A DNA stretch of 64,000 bases from Lachancea mirantina (lineage: Eukaryota; Ascomycota; Saccharomycetes; Saccharomycetales; Saccharomycetaceae), in contig LT598469.1 in assembly GCA_900074745.1 (NCBI GenBank), forward strand, positions 1,178,001 to 1,242,000, written 5' to 3'. This document shows, piece by piece, positions 1-8,017 of the stretch. The notes under the pieces are model-generated. The model was not told the DNA's origin and searched no databases. It was given only the letters and a program-made list of their open reading frames with translations. Both the position numbers and the translations under genes were made by a program. Every line of letters begins with the position of its first letter. The first letter of the stretch is position 1.

Positions 1-622
1 TTTAGCGAAGGAACTAGCAAAGTTGGGCATCCACGTAATAGCAATGGAGAAGATTGCACCTAGGCTAGTACCCAAATTAGTGCCTGATTCAACCTCATCG
101 CCGAGCGATGCGCCTTTTTTCGGAAATTGGAACTTGTTGGCGCCGTTCCTGTGCTTACGCGATTCTTTTGAGCTTGTGTGCTACCTGTCGCCGCGATGTG
201 CTGTTCTAGCGAATGTAGACGAATTGCTTGCGTCTGAAACGGTCTCAGATGAGATCGACAATGAAACTTGCGTCTTGCTTACCAATACCACTGATGAGCC
301 CCCAATGATGATCGTTTTGAGACCTAATGATGGCATAGAGGCATGTATACGCGAGTACATGTCAATTTACATTAGTAAGGACTCAAACGAGAAGTGGTCA
401 CGTCTGCAGAATAGCACGGGGCTCGACGTTCTAAAAGAATTATTTAAGGACTCGTGGGGCGTGGTCGCGGGCGAATACTGCCAGCGTGGACCCGGAACTC
501 TTTCATCGGGCATCAAAATAGTAGAAAATCCCAACAACGAGCCGTGGTCATCCCAGTCAAGCGACGAAATAACAAGCATATGGAGAAGGGCATGGCTTGA
601 ACTCAACAGATCGTCACCATAA
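1..622 (+). CDS. IDS2: 3' end of a gene at the IDS2 position (5' truncated by window edge)
   Basis: The frame is open from base 2 to the TAA at 620-622, giving about 206 C-terminal residues; the true start lies outside the window, since no in-frame ATG precedes residue Met14. I do not recognise a catalytic motif. The segment has a hydrophobic Leu/Cys/Phe patch (LAPFLCLRDSFELVCYLS) followed by an acidic loop and ends ...WLELNRSSP. The name rests on position: in S. cerevisiae IDS2 (YJL146W, a modulator of the meiotic kinase Ime2 that also interacts with Hsp90) lies directly upstream of SFH5 in the same orientation, as here. Coding status is well supported by the long open frame. The IDS2 identity is inference and needs alignment. 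Confidence 0.55.
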   Translation, partial: LAKELAKLGIHVIAMEKIAPRLVPKLVPDSTSSPSDAPFFGNWNLLAPFLCLRDSFELVCYLSPRCAVLANVDELLASETVSDEIDNETCVLLTNTTDEPPMMIVLRPNDGIEACIREYMSIYISKDSNEKWSRLQNSTGLDVLKELFKDSWGVVAGEYCQRGPGTLSSGIKIVENPNNEPWSSQSSDEITSIWRRAWLELNRSSP

Positions 623-1069
623 AAAGCTGGTCTCCAACTGGCCAGCATTTTGGCATATCTCAGGGTGTTATGTCCTGTCATTACGACAATAACATTTACA
701 ATACGCAGGGAGTACCATCAATTGGCAAACAAACCAAAATCGTCCGATTGCGGTCGGGATGAGTTCGGCTAACAGTCGCAAACTTGTATGCAAAGGCTTC
801 AAAAGCTTCAAAAGCTTCTGAATGCTCTTACACTGTACGTGATGAGAAGAAAAGTGCTTTACTATTCTCGGTTCGACTCAAGAAGCATTTTTAAAACAAC
901 AAGGGTAAGATCTAGCTGAGCCAAAGTTCTTAGCCTGTGGAAGGCGCTTTTAGGTATTTTTGACATTTTCTTTGTTTTAGTCTCATATTTTATAAGAAAC
1001 CTTGATCGAAAACGACACCCAACATTCTTGGTTGAAGTTAACAAATAAACCAAAAAGACCTAAAGAGCC
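623..1069. promoter_or_regulatory. Intergenic spacer upstream of SFH5
   Basis: No gene seen. Around 796-818 there is a 9-bp tandem repeat (cttcaaaag twice, then cttc). The TTC units are spaced 9 bp apart, so this is not a standard heat-shock element. The rest is AT-rich leader for SFH5. Confidence 0.4.
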
Positions 1070-1924
1070 ATGGAATTCGCAAACGATAATGAGCGTCAAG
1101 TGTTTGAAAAAGTTTTGAAGGAACTGCCGTCAATTGTCGAGAAGTGCCAAGGTTACGATGAGCTCTATGGTTACAAGCTTCTACCCGGTGAGCTTTACGA
1201 TGAAAAAGTTGTCGAAGTCTTGATCTACAAATTCTGTAAAGCCTATAAATTTGATCATGATCAGACAGTAATGACACTATCCGCGACGCTAGAATGGAGA
1301 CGGAAATTCGATCCTATCAGCGCTGCTTTTCGGGAAAAACATGATGATGCCCTTGAAGCTGTAGGAGTTTTGACTCGGGACTCTGATGCGCCAGCCAATT
1401 TGAAAGTTATCACTTGGAACTTATATGGCGGTCTTCTGAAGAATAAGGAAGTCTTTTCAGATGCCCAAAAATTTTTGAGGTACCGTATTGGACTCATGGA
1501 AAGAGGTCTGCGTCTTCTAGACTTTGCTGACCCAACCAATAACTCCATGACCCAGGTTCATGACTACGACGGCGTATCTATATGGAGAATGGATCCACAG
1601 ATCAAGAAGTGCACCAAAGAAGTGATCAACGTTTTCCAAAGTTACTATCCAGAGCTTTTGCACGCCAAGTATTTCATCAATGTGCCATCGCTCTTGACCT
1701 GGGTTTACGACGTTGTCAAGACGTTTGTTAGCGAGGAAACAAGAAAAAAGTTTGTAGTCTTGAATGATGGCAAGAAACTGGGCCAATACGTTCCTTCTGC
1801 GCCAAGTGCCGAGTACGGGGGGAAATCCAAATCTTCTCTTAAGGAACTAAATGTTAAGGAAATCAAGCCTAGTGAATACGATATCTACATGCTTGAAAAA
1901 ACCGTCAACGCGGAAATTGAATGA
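1070..1924 (+). CDS. SFH5: Sec14-family phosphatidylinositol transfer protein Sfh5
   Basis: 284 residues, close to the 294 of S. cerevisiae Sfh5 (YJL145W). A CRAL-TRIO N-terminal helical segment (about 20-95, LYGYKLLPGELYDEK) leads into the lipid-binding CRAL-TRIO fold (about 105-265), including the HDYDGVSIWRMDPQIKK stretch and YYPELLHAKYFINVPS, the signature of the Sec14 floor and gate region. The family moves phosphatidylinositol between membranes; Sfh5 acts at the cell periphery and ER and has also been reported as a haem-binding member. There is no signal peptide or membrane segment, so it should be cytosolic or peripheral. The ATG at 1070 is the first in frame. It is convergent with BIO2, only 84 bp apart, so terminators probably overlap. 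Confidence 0.93.
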   Translation: MEFANDNERQVFEKVLKELPSIVEKCQGYDELYGYKLLPGELYDEKVVEVLIYKFCKAYKFDHDQTVMTLSATLEWRRKFDPISAAFREKHDDALEAVGVLTRDSDAPANLKVITWNLYGGLLKNKEVFSDAQKFLRYRIGLMERGLRLLDFADPTNNSMTQVHDYDGVSIWRMDPQIKKCTKEVINVFQSYYPELLHAKYFINVPSLLTWVYDVVKTFVSEETRKKFVVLNDGKKLGQYVPSAPSAEYGGKSKSSLKELNVKEIKPSEYDIYMLEKTVNAEIE

Positions 1925-2008
1925 AAACACTTGTTTTTGGGAGCTTTGCGAGGAGATTTGCTTGAGGTTGTCGTAAATTGTTAATAAATATTAAATTAAT
2001 TGTATAAG

Positions 2009-3136
2009 TTAAACTTCTCCCGCTGCTGGCCTTTTCTGGGCATCGTAATCGAAGCTCTGCATGGGCTCCAACCCCCACTTGGAGAGCATGGCCTTGTCTT
2101 CATCCCATCCATTGCACAGCGTGGTCAACATCTTCTTGCCTGTGAAGATGGCATTGCAACCGGCCAAAAAACACAGAAATTGTTCCGTCTCTTTCATTGT
2201 GTACCTTCCGGCAGCAAGACGAATGATAGCTTGTGGCATGACAAGTCTAGCGGTTGCAACCGTTCTCAAAATTTCATCAAAACCAAGTTTCTTAGCGTCG
2301 CTCTTTTTCAACTCTTCCGCCATTGGCGTTCCATTAATGGCGACCAGTCTGTTGATTGGCAAAGACTCTGGATGTGGGGTCATATTTGAAAGCGTGTATA
2401 GGAAACTGACATGGTCTTCTTCGGTTTCACCGAGACCAAGGATGCCACCAGTGCATGCTTTGATGCCAGCATTTTGAACGTTTTTGATGGTATCCAAACG
2501 ATCGTCGTAGGTCCGCGATGTAATCACCTTAGGATAATGTTCTCTTGAAGTGTCAATGTTGTGGTTGTAAGCGGTCAAACCTGCGTCTTTGAGCTGTTTT
2601 GCTTGGTCTTCGTTCACCATTCCAAGCGTGACGCACGTTTCCATCCCCATTTCGTTGACTCTGGTCACCATTTCGGAGATCTTTTTCAAACCGGACTTGC
2701 GGCCCTGCATGTCTCTCCAGGCCGCACCTAGACAGAAACGGGTCGAGCCGTTCTTCTTGGCTTCTTCCGCTTCCTGCAGCACGCTGTCTAGAGAAACGAG
2801 TTTTTCTGCCTTCACGCCCGTGGAGTAGCGCGAGGATTGCGCGCAGTACTTGCAATCCTCGGTGCATCCTCCACTCTTGATGTTCATCAGCGTACAGAGC
2901 TGGACTTTGGAAGGATCGTGCCATCTGCGATGCTGCAGCTGCGCTGAGTGGACTAGTTCGAGCAGAGGAGTATGGTAGATCTCACGTAGCTGCTCCTTGG
3001 ACCAGGCGTGGCTAGGTTGCTCGAGAGAAAGTGCCAATTGCAGCGGAGACAGCTGAGGTTTCGTTTGGACGGCCGTCCCTGCGGCGGCGCGTCTAAGACC
3101 CTTGCCTGCGGTTGAAAATAGCCTGAATCTGGACAT
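2009..3136 (-). CDS. BIO2: Biotin synthase (radical SAM, mitochondrial)
   Basis: Converts dethiobiotin to biotin by sulfur insertion. The radical-SAM cluster motif CTEDCKYC gives Cys91, Cys95 and Cys98, and the rest of the barrel is nearly co-linear with S. cerevisiae Bio2 (YNHNIDTSREHY, GGILGLGE, INRLVAI, RLAAGRYT). I chose the ATG at 3136 (MSRFRLFSTAGKGLRR): it gives 375 residues, the length I recall for S. cerevisiae, and an Arg/Ser-rich mitochondrial presequence. An upstream in-frame ATG at 3235 abuts a TATATA run at 3235-3240 that looks like the TATA box, so it is less likely. BIO2 sits between SFH5 and ROQ1 here, while in S. cerevisiae it is near a chromosome VII end. A VHRE-like site lies about 230-245 bp upstream of the ATG. 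Confidence 0.97.
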   Translation of the reverse strand: MSRFRLFSTAGKGLRRAAAGTAVQTKPQLSPLQLALSLEQPSHAWSKEQLREIYHTPLLELVHSAQLQHRRWHDPSKVQLCTLMNIKSGGCTEDCKYCAQSSRYSTGVKAEKLVSLDSVLQEAEEAKKNGSTRFCLGAAWRDMQGRKSGLKKISEMVTRVNEMGMETCVTLGMVNEDQAKQLKDAGLTAYNHNIDTSREHYPKVITSRTYDDRLDTIKNVQNAGIKACTGGILGLGETEEDHVSFLYTLSNMTPHPESLPINRLVAINGTPMAEELKKSDAKKLGFDEILRTVATARLVMPQAIIRLAAGRYTMKETEQFLCFLAGCNAIFTGKKMLTTLCNGWDEDKAMLSKWGLEPMQSFDYDAQKRPAAGEV

Positions 3137-3362
3137 CGTAGCTGAAATACGGCTTCGAGAGTTGAGATTAAAGGTTGCTCCAGGGGCGCTAAGGGAACGA
3201 CAAAAAACGGGAGACCAGCGCGCTGGCCCTCCCATATATAACTGATGCAACAGTGCCTCGTTTGTTGAGAAATTCCTGGCCTAAAGCGGTCTCCACCGAA
3301 TCTCAGGCGACCCTCAACGGACCATGCTAAACCGTAAGTCTCAACACAACATGACTCAAACA

Positions 3363-3380
3363 AGTCATGTTGAGATGACT
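3363..3380. promoter_or_regulatory. VHRE-like palindrome (AGTCA-N8-TGACT) upstream of BIO2
   Basis: AGTCA, eight bases, TGACT. As I recall it, the S. cerevisiae vitamin-H-responsive element bound by Vhr1 is AATCA-N8-TGAYT; allowing for its reverse complement, the site here fits ARTCA-N8-TGAYT exactly. A second, weaker copy (TCTCA-N8-TGACT) lies at 3339-3356, and two TGACTCA (Gcn4/AP-1-type) heptamers occur at 3352-3358 and 3376-3382. The region also forms a 10-bp perfect inverted repeat, CAACATGACT at 3347-3356 and AGTCATGTTG at 3363-3372, with a 6-nt spacer. Placement suggests biotin control of BIO2. Gcn4 or an unrelated bZIP factor is the alternative. Confidence 0.5.
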
Positions 3381-3572
3381 CAATATCGCATTTGACGAAA
3401 AATTGACCACGTAATCAACATCAACGCATACGAAACGTCCAATTAGCCGCCGAGCTTTCTCTCAAACACCCACACCCAAATCCCTCCATAATCTCAGCGG
3501 CAAATTAACCTAAAACGGAGTCATCATGAGATCCTCGTATGTAGCGATAACATGGCACCTTTTTTCTTTTTA

Positions 3573-3634
3573 CCCCCTTCCATCCCGAAGCTTCCAGAAC
3601 CTTCTAGATTTCTAGGCCCCTCATCCCTTATATA
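3573..3634 (+). promoter_or_regulatory. Heat-shock element, two STREs and TATA box of ROQ1
   Basis: Four perfect alternating HSE units, GAA-nn-TTC-nn-GAA-nn-TTC, span 3587-3604. CCCCT (reverse-complement STRE, Msn2/4) occurs at 3574-3578 and 3617-3621. A TATATA box begins at 3629, about 130 bp before the ROQ1 ATG. The layout of HSE, STRE, then TATA is that of a stress-inducible promoter. It could also influence BIO2 in the opposite direction, but the TATA orientation and distance favour ROQ1. Confidence 0.7.
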
Positions 3635-3761
3635 CGCGTATACCACCGCGTTTGCCGGTTCTAGACACATGTCTCTCCCTTCCGAACAGATTCGACAAAC
3701 CGCACATAGCACTCATACAAATCCCAACCAATACACACGTTAGAAGAGAGCCTGATTTTCC

Positions 3762-4043
3762 ATGAGAATTCAAAAACCCGTAAGACTAGGAAAGAGAAGA
3801 AAGATGCACGCTGCCCCTGAGCATCCACGACAAGGCGTGTTGATAGATGAACGGTTTGGCAATGACCTACCACAGGCTCCACAAGGGGTCTTTTTCCTTG
3901 TAGAAGTTTACACAGAGGAGGCTGGTATAAGCCCGAATACGGTCCAGGAGCCGGACGAAGAACGGAGAGTGGAGACGTCAGGGGTCCAGATCGAAGAGAT
4001 CAGCAGTGTAGAAGAGAACGACGTGGAAATGACGGACGTGTGA
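3762..4043 (+). CDS. ROQ1: Roq1-like stress-induced regulator of Ubr1 (SHRED pathway)
   Basis: 93 residues, hydrophilic and acidic at the C-terminus; S. cerevisiae Roq1 (YJL144W) is 104. The position between BIO2 and TIM17 is that of YJL144W. Residues about 38-56 (QAPQGVFFLVEVYTEEAGI) match, from memory, the conserved Roq1 core around GVIYYFVEL. In S. cerevisiae, stress-induced Roq1 is cut by the protease Ynm3, and its new N-terminal Arg22 docks on the ubiquitin ligase Ubr1 and redirects it to misfolded proteins. Here Arg23 (HPR-QG) sits near the corresponding place, but the flanking residues differ and the cut site cannot be assigned. The ATG at 3762 is used; Met15 is an alternative. The promoter has an HSE and STREs, fitting stress induction. 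Confidence 0.72.
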   Translation: MRIQKPVRLGKRRKMHAAPEHPRQGVLIDERFGNDLPQAPQGVFFLVEVYTEEAGISPNTVQEPDEERRVETSGVQIEEISSVEENDVEMTDV

Positions 4044-4308
4044 GGCCCTACCGTGAGGATGCACGTGACTTATCGAGACATCACAAAGTACGGATTTGGA
4101 AGATCATACTCCACGGTATGATGGGATCCTGCGGAGTGACGTTACCCGGCTTGTGGCACCGGTTTGCCTCTGCTGGGAGTGGTGAAAATTTTCTGGAAAC
4201 ACTACACAGTAACCGAACTCTTGAATTGAAGTGGAGGAAACCACTCAGCGCAGATCAGTCACACTTGAGTCGGGACTCACGTGTGCACGTCACAACACAG
4301 ATTCAAAT
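4044..4308. promoter_or_regulatory. ROQ1-TIM17 spacer with CACGTG boxes and a small inverted repeat
   Basis: Two CACGTG cores (4063-4068 and 4279-4284, the second 25 bp before the TIM17 ATG) fit Cbf1-type factors. A 7-bp inverted repeat, ATCATAC with a 6-nt loop and GTATGAT, lies at 4103-4122. Confidence 0.35.
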
Positions 4309-4785
4309 ATGTCAGCAGATCATTCCAGAGATCCGTGCCCCGTTGTCATTCTAAGCGACTTTGGTGGCGCGTTCGCCATGGGTGTCATTGGTGGGTGCGT
4401 ATGGCACGGTATCAAGGGTTTCAGAAACTCGCCCATGGGCGAACGCCACGTGGGAGCGTTGAGCGCGATCAAAGCTCGCGCTCCCGTTGTAGGAGGTAAT
4501 TTTGGTGTGTGGGGTGGCCTGTTTTCCACCTTTGACTGTGCTGTGAAGGCCGTGCGGAAGCGCGAGGATCCGTGGAACGCGATCATCGCCGGTTTATTCA
4601 CAGGTGGCTCTCTAGCCATCAGAGGAGGATGGAGACACACCAGAAATAGTGCAATTATGTGCGGTTGTTTGCTGGGTGTTATGGAAGGTGTCGGGCTGAT
4701 GTTCCAGCGGTACGCCGCTTGGCAAGCCAAGCCCATGGCGCCACCTCTGCCCGAACCTCAACAGCCTCCGGCGTTGCAAGCCTGA
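4309..4785 (+). CDS. TIM17: Tim17, inner-membrane subunit of the TIM23 translocase
   Basis: 158 residues, the same length as S. cerevisiae Tim17 (YJL143W), and the N-terminus [11 protein letters not shown] is the same as I recall for the yeast protein. I therefore used the ATG at 4309 rather than an upstream in-frame ATG at 4231. Four membrane segments of the Tim17/22/23 fold are visible (about 17-35, 60-78, 85-105, 112-132), with the GxxxG-rich first helix ([11 protein letters not shown]), the twin-Cys pair flanking the first and second segments (Cys10 and the DCAVKAV cysteine) and the conserved Arg in RGGWRHTRN. It imports presequence proteins through the inner membrane with Tim23 and Tim50. 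Convergent with YAK1. Confidence 0.97.
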   Translation: MSADHSRDPCPVVILSDFGGAFAMGVIGGCVWHGIKGFRNSPMGERHVGALSAIKARAPVVGGNFGVWGGLFSTFDCAVKAVRKREDPWNAIIAGLFTGGSLAIRGGWRHTRNSAIMCGCLLGVMEGVGLMFQRYAAWQAKPMAPPLPEPQQPPALQA

Positions 4786-4981
4786 ACAAACACGTCGCGA
4801 CGCGGGGGCCCCACGCGGGGTTTCTGCGCGGCCTTTGCATTCATTCCCTGCTTTTTTGCTGGGCAAACGACTTTTCTCGTGTATATATAAACATGATTTT
4901 TTAATGATTAACTCTGAATATCTTTTCTACGAATTACTTGGCGTGGTGCTGAGCCTTGGCACGGCCTGCCTTAGTCGTCGA

Positions 4982-6940
4982 TTAGTCGTCTATCCTCAAT
5001 TTCGTAAATTCATTTGCCGTGCCCGAGGTTCCTGCCTCCTTGGGCCGATCGCGTTTCGCAGCTCTAGCTGGCGTCGAGCCAGGAGGATACCACGTCCCGC
5101 AGAAAGGTTGCTGGGTGATGAAAGGATGCAAGGCGGCCTGTTGAGGAGTCCATCGCTCCAGTGGGTTGAGATTCAAAATTCCTTCCAGAAAATTGGTCAA
5201 ACATTTTCTCTCCTGCATTTCTCTCTCGACCAGCGCCGGGGAGCCAGCCAGTTTTTTGGAAAGTCGGTAGTTCTGCACAATGTCTTCTAAGGTACGCCAT
5301 TTAAAATACTGTTTCCCCGGTTGCTCCTTTGTCTTGTACTCAGCATTATATTCCGCCACTGTTTTCAAACGCCAAGTTTTATCGGCGTCTGAGGTCTTGT
5401 TCAAGAAATTGCTCGAGTTCTTGCCCATATCAAGCATCCATGTGGGCGGCAGTCCTAGTGTGTCCACAATCCTGGTGATTTGATTAAATTCTGAAGAGCC
5501 CGGAAATATGGGTATTCCCAAGAAAAGCTCCACAATTATGCACCCAAAGGACCACATGTCTATTCCAGCAGAGTAAGGTATTCCTAAAATTACCTCAGGT
5601 GCCCGATAAAATCTGGATTGAATGTATGTGTAAACTGTTCTTGTCTCCTCACAGGCTGATCCGAAATCAATGACTTTCAATTCTGGGCGGTCTAACGAGA
5701 CTAGCAGAATATTTTCAGGCTTGAGATCACAGTGGATGATTTTGTTATCTTTCAAAACGCCAAGCGAATCCAACAGCTGTCGCGAAAAGGTGCGAATCAA
5801 ACTGATAGACAAGCCATGGAACTGGTTTTGTTTTAACAGCTCGTACAAGTTGTTGCTCAGAAGCTCGAAGACCAGACACAGATGATTTCTATGGACAAAC
5901 GTTTCATGCAGCCGTAAAAAATGGTGTTGGTTCATGGGGTCAATCTTGTTATTCAGTAACTCTAGAATTTTGGCCTCAGTTATGCTTTGATTCAAATATT
6001 CGCTTTTGGATTTGACTACTTTGACGGCAACAATCTCTTTCGTTATAAGATTCTGGCATTTCACCACTTGACCGAAAGTTCCCTGGCCCAAAATGTCAAG
6101 CACCAAATATTTCCTATTTTGTTCTATTCCGAGAACATCATTCACATACAAAATATAGTCGCTGTTGGCATTGTCATAGCCGTTGTTGTGCTTCCCCTCA
6201 CTGGGCTTCGTCAACACACGCTTGGGATTTTTCGAAGTCTGGTATGAAAATTCGGAAGAACAGAGCGTGTAAGTGGTTATTAGAGAGTCTGTGAGCGCTA
6301 TTAGGGGAGAAACTGTCTTAGAATTAAGCGAAGCGCGCCGATATTTTGGCGTCGCGTTGACCGTTGGATGAAGATCTTGCTTCCCAGCGACGCGATGCAT
6401 TTGCGGTATAGCAAATGGCTGCAATATCTCTTCCTGCCTTCGCAATTGCTTGAGAGGTGGAGGTGCAGCAGGGAGCACTGCACCAGGGAACGTACTGAGT
6501 TTCCTGTGAAATGTCGACGCTGTCTGCTGAAACGGAGGCTCAGCGGCCGTACCATGCTGCGTGTTGAACGTGTGCGGCAACGTCACAGCAACAGATTGCC
6601 TTCTATGCAAATCCATAGACACGTCGTGCGCGTCCTGCATCGGGAACAACTGGGACCCGTTGTATAGCAGGGAGTCTGGTGGAGCAGGACCTGCAGCACG
6701 CGTTGGAGGCACTATAAGACTCGAATTCCTTCTTCTGAATTGGAAATCGTCACGATCTCGAGGCCGGTCCGGCTCCTCGTACGTTGTTGGTAGCGGCTGG
6801 CTAAAAACGCCAGAATTTCGGTTCGTCGCTCCGCCGTTCTCGTTCCACGGGTTTTTGAACAAATAAGGCGCCGCATTTTGATTTTGTTGGACATTGCCCA
6901 TAAAAGCAGGGTTCCAAATGCTCTTCTCGTCCTCCTGCAT
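4982..6940 (-). CDS. YAK1: Yak1 DYRK-family protein kinase
   Basis: 652 residues; S. cerevisiae Yak1 (YJL141C) has 807, the difference lying mostly in the Gln/Asn-rich N-terminus. The kinase domain spans about 279-615: Gly-loop GQGTFGQ (285-291), catalytic Lys307, HCDLKPEN with Asp405, DFG 425-427 and the DYRK activation-loop YTYIQSRFY with autophosphorylated Tyr439. The N-terminal part holds several PKA-type sites (RRNSS about 70-74, RRQS about 114, RRAS about 203), the known route by which PKA restrains Yak1. The kinase slows growth on glucose depletion and feeds Msn2/4 and Hsf1. The first ATG in frame is at 6940. Divergent from RPB4 across 423 bp. Confidence 0.97.
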   Translation of the reverse strand: MQEDEKSIWNPAFMGNVQQNQNAAPYLFKNPWNENGGATNRNSGVFSQPLPTTYEEPDRPRDRDDFQFRRRNSSLIVPPTRAAGPAPPDSLLYNGSQLFPMQDAHDVSMDLHRRQSVAVTLPHTFNTQHGTAAEPPFQQTASTFHRKLSTFPGAVLPAAPPPLKQLRRQEEILQPFAIPQMHRVAGKQDLHPTVNATPKYRRASLNSKTVSPLIALTDSLITTYTLCSSEFSYQTSKNPKRVLTKPSEGKHNNGYDNANSDYILYVNDVLGIEQNRKYLVLDILGQGTFGQVVKCQNLITKEIVAVKVVKSKSEYLNQSITEAKILELLNNKIDPMNQHHFLRLHETFVHRNHLCLVFELLSNNLYELLKQNQFHGLSISLIRTFSRQLLDSLGVLKDNKIIHCDLKPENILLVSLDRPELKVIDFGSACEETRTVYTYIQSRFYRAPEVILGIPYSAGIDMWSFGCIIVELFLGIPIFPGSSEFNQITRIVDTLGLPPTWMLDMGKNSSNFLNKTSDADKTWRLKTVAEYNAEYKTKEQPGKQYFKWRTLEDIVQNYRLSKKLAGSPALVEREMQERKCLTNFLEGILNLNPLERWTPQQAALHPFITQQPFCGTWYPPGSTPARAAKRDRPKEAGTSGTANEFTKLRIDD

Positions 6941-7363
6941 CAACCACCTGCACTTGTAAATCTGAACATTTTAGGTTTCCAATTCCTTGAGAATTAAGCC
7001 GAGATTGCTGTTGTTGGCATGGGACTTCTTAAATATCGTGTAAAGTGATTGTAAAATTAGATATACATAACATTTTGAAAAGCATGAAGATGAAGAGATT
7101 AAATTTTGAAGGACTTGGAAGTTAAGGCTTTAGATCTCATTAGGATTTTGATTAGAGTTCAGACTATTGGAGGATTCAGACCACTGGCCAGTCGCGTATC
7201 GTCCAATTTGAACGATTTCGATCCGTTTTTTGGGGAGAAAGATATTTGAAAAATTGAGTCAAGAACGAGATCTGACCACTTCTTCGAAGAACGGTTCTAA
7301 ATAACTCTGCGAAGCCCTTAAGTTTGTAATTGTGGTGAGAATAAGATACTGAACTAGCGGAAA
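6941..7363. promoter_or_regulatory. Divergent promoter YAK1 / RPB4
   Basis: 423 bp, AT-rich, no open frame of note and no strong factor consensus that I recognise. Confidence 0.4.
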
Positions 7364-7957
7364 ATGAATATTTCGACTTCTACGTTTTCAACCAAGAGAA
7401 GAGGCTTGAAAAAAATCGAAGAAGAAGAGAATGCAGCGACTCTTCAGCTGGGGGAAGAGTTTCAACTGAGACAGGTGAATCATCAGGGCCAAGAGGAGGA
7501 ATTAATTGCTCTTAATTTGAGCGAGGCGCGTTTGGTCATCAAAGAAGCTCTCGAAGAGAGAAGACGGCTTTTTAAGCATTGGGCCAGAAAAGGTGATGGC
7601 ATAGAGGCAGATGACGAGATGGAGGAAGATGTGCACACCCAGACACAGGAACGAGAGCTTCAGCACATAGATAAGCTTTTAGAGACCACTACGGGCGGGA
7701 ACAATCAAGCCTTGAAACAGACAATGGTGTATCTGACGAACTTCTCGAGATTTCGGGACCAAGAAACGGTGACGGCCGTGACGCAACTACTGCAAAGCAC
7801 GAACCTGCATCCATTCGAAATCGCACAATTAGGGTCCCTTTCGTGCGAGGATGCGGATGAAGCAAAAACTTTGATACCCAGCTTGAGTAACAAGATATCT
7901 GACGAGGATCTAGAACGTATCCTCAAAGAATTGTCAAACTTGGAGACCTTGTACTGA
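7364..7957 (+). CDS. RPB4: RNA polymerase II subunit Rpb4
   Basis: 197 residues versus 221 in S. cerevisiae (YJL140W); the shortfall is in the acidic, low-complexity central linker. Conserved blocks are the N-terminal NAATLQLGEEFQL and NLSEARLVIKEAL, and the C-terminal HRDC-like domain from about residue 115 (TGGNNQALKQTM, NFSRFRDQETV, HPFEIAQLGSL, EAKTLIPSL) to the end ELSNLETLY. Rpb4 pairs with Rpb7 as the stalk of Pol II and links transcription to mRNA export and decay. It ends 60 bp from the convergent YUR1 stop. Confidence 0.97.
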   Translation: MNISTSTFSTKRRGLKKIEEEENAATLQLGEEFQLRQVNHQGQEEELIALNLSEARLVIKEALEERRRLFKHWARKGDGIEADDEMEEDVHTQTQERELQHIDKLLETTTGGNNQALKQTMVYLTNFSRFRDQETVTAVTQLLQSTNLHPFEIAQLGSLSCEDADEAKTLIPSLSNKISDEDLERILKELSNLETLY

Positions 7958-8017
7958 TTAATGCGAGGGAATAACCGGACAAAAAAAGTTGTTTGAACTT
8001 CTATTGTGCTATGTACA

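Noticed and set aside
3136-3235. Longer BIO2 N-terminus from the ATG at 3235
   Set aside because: The start would abut the TATATA element, and the shorter form gives the expected length and presequence.
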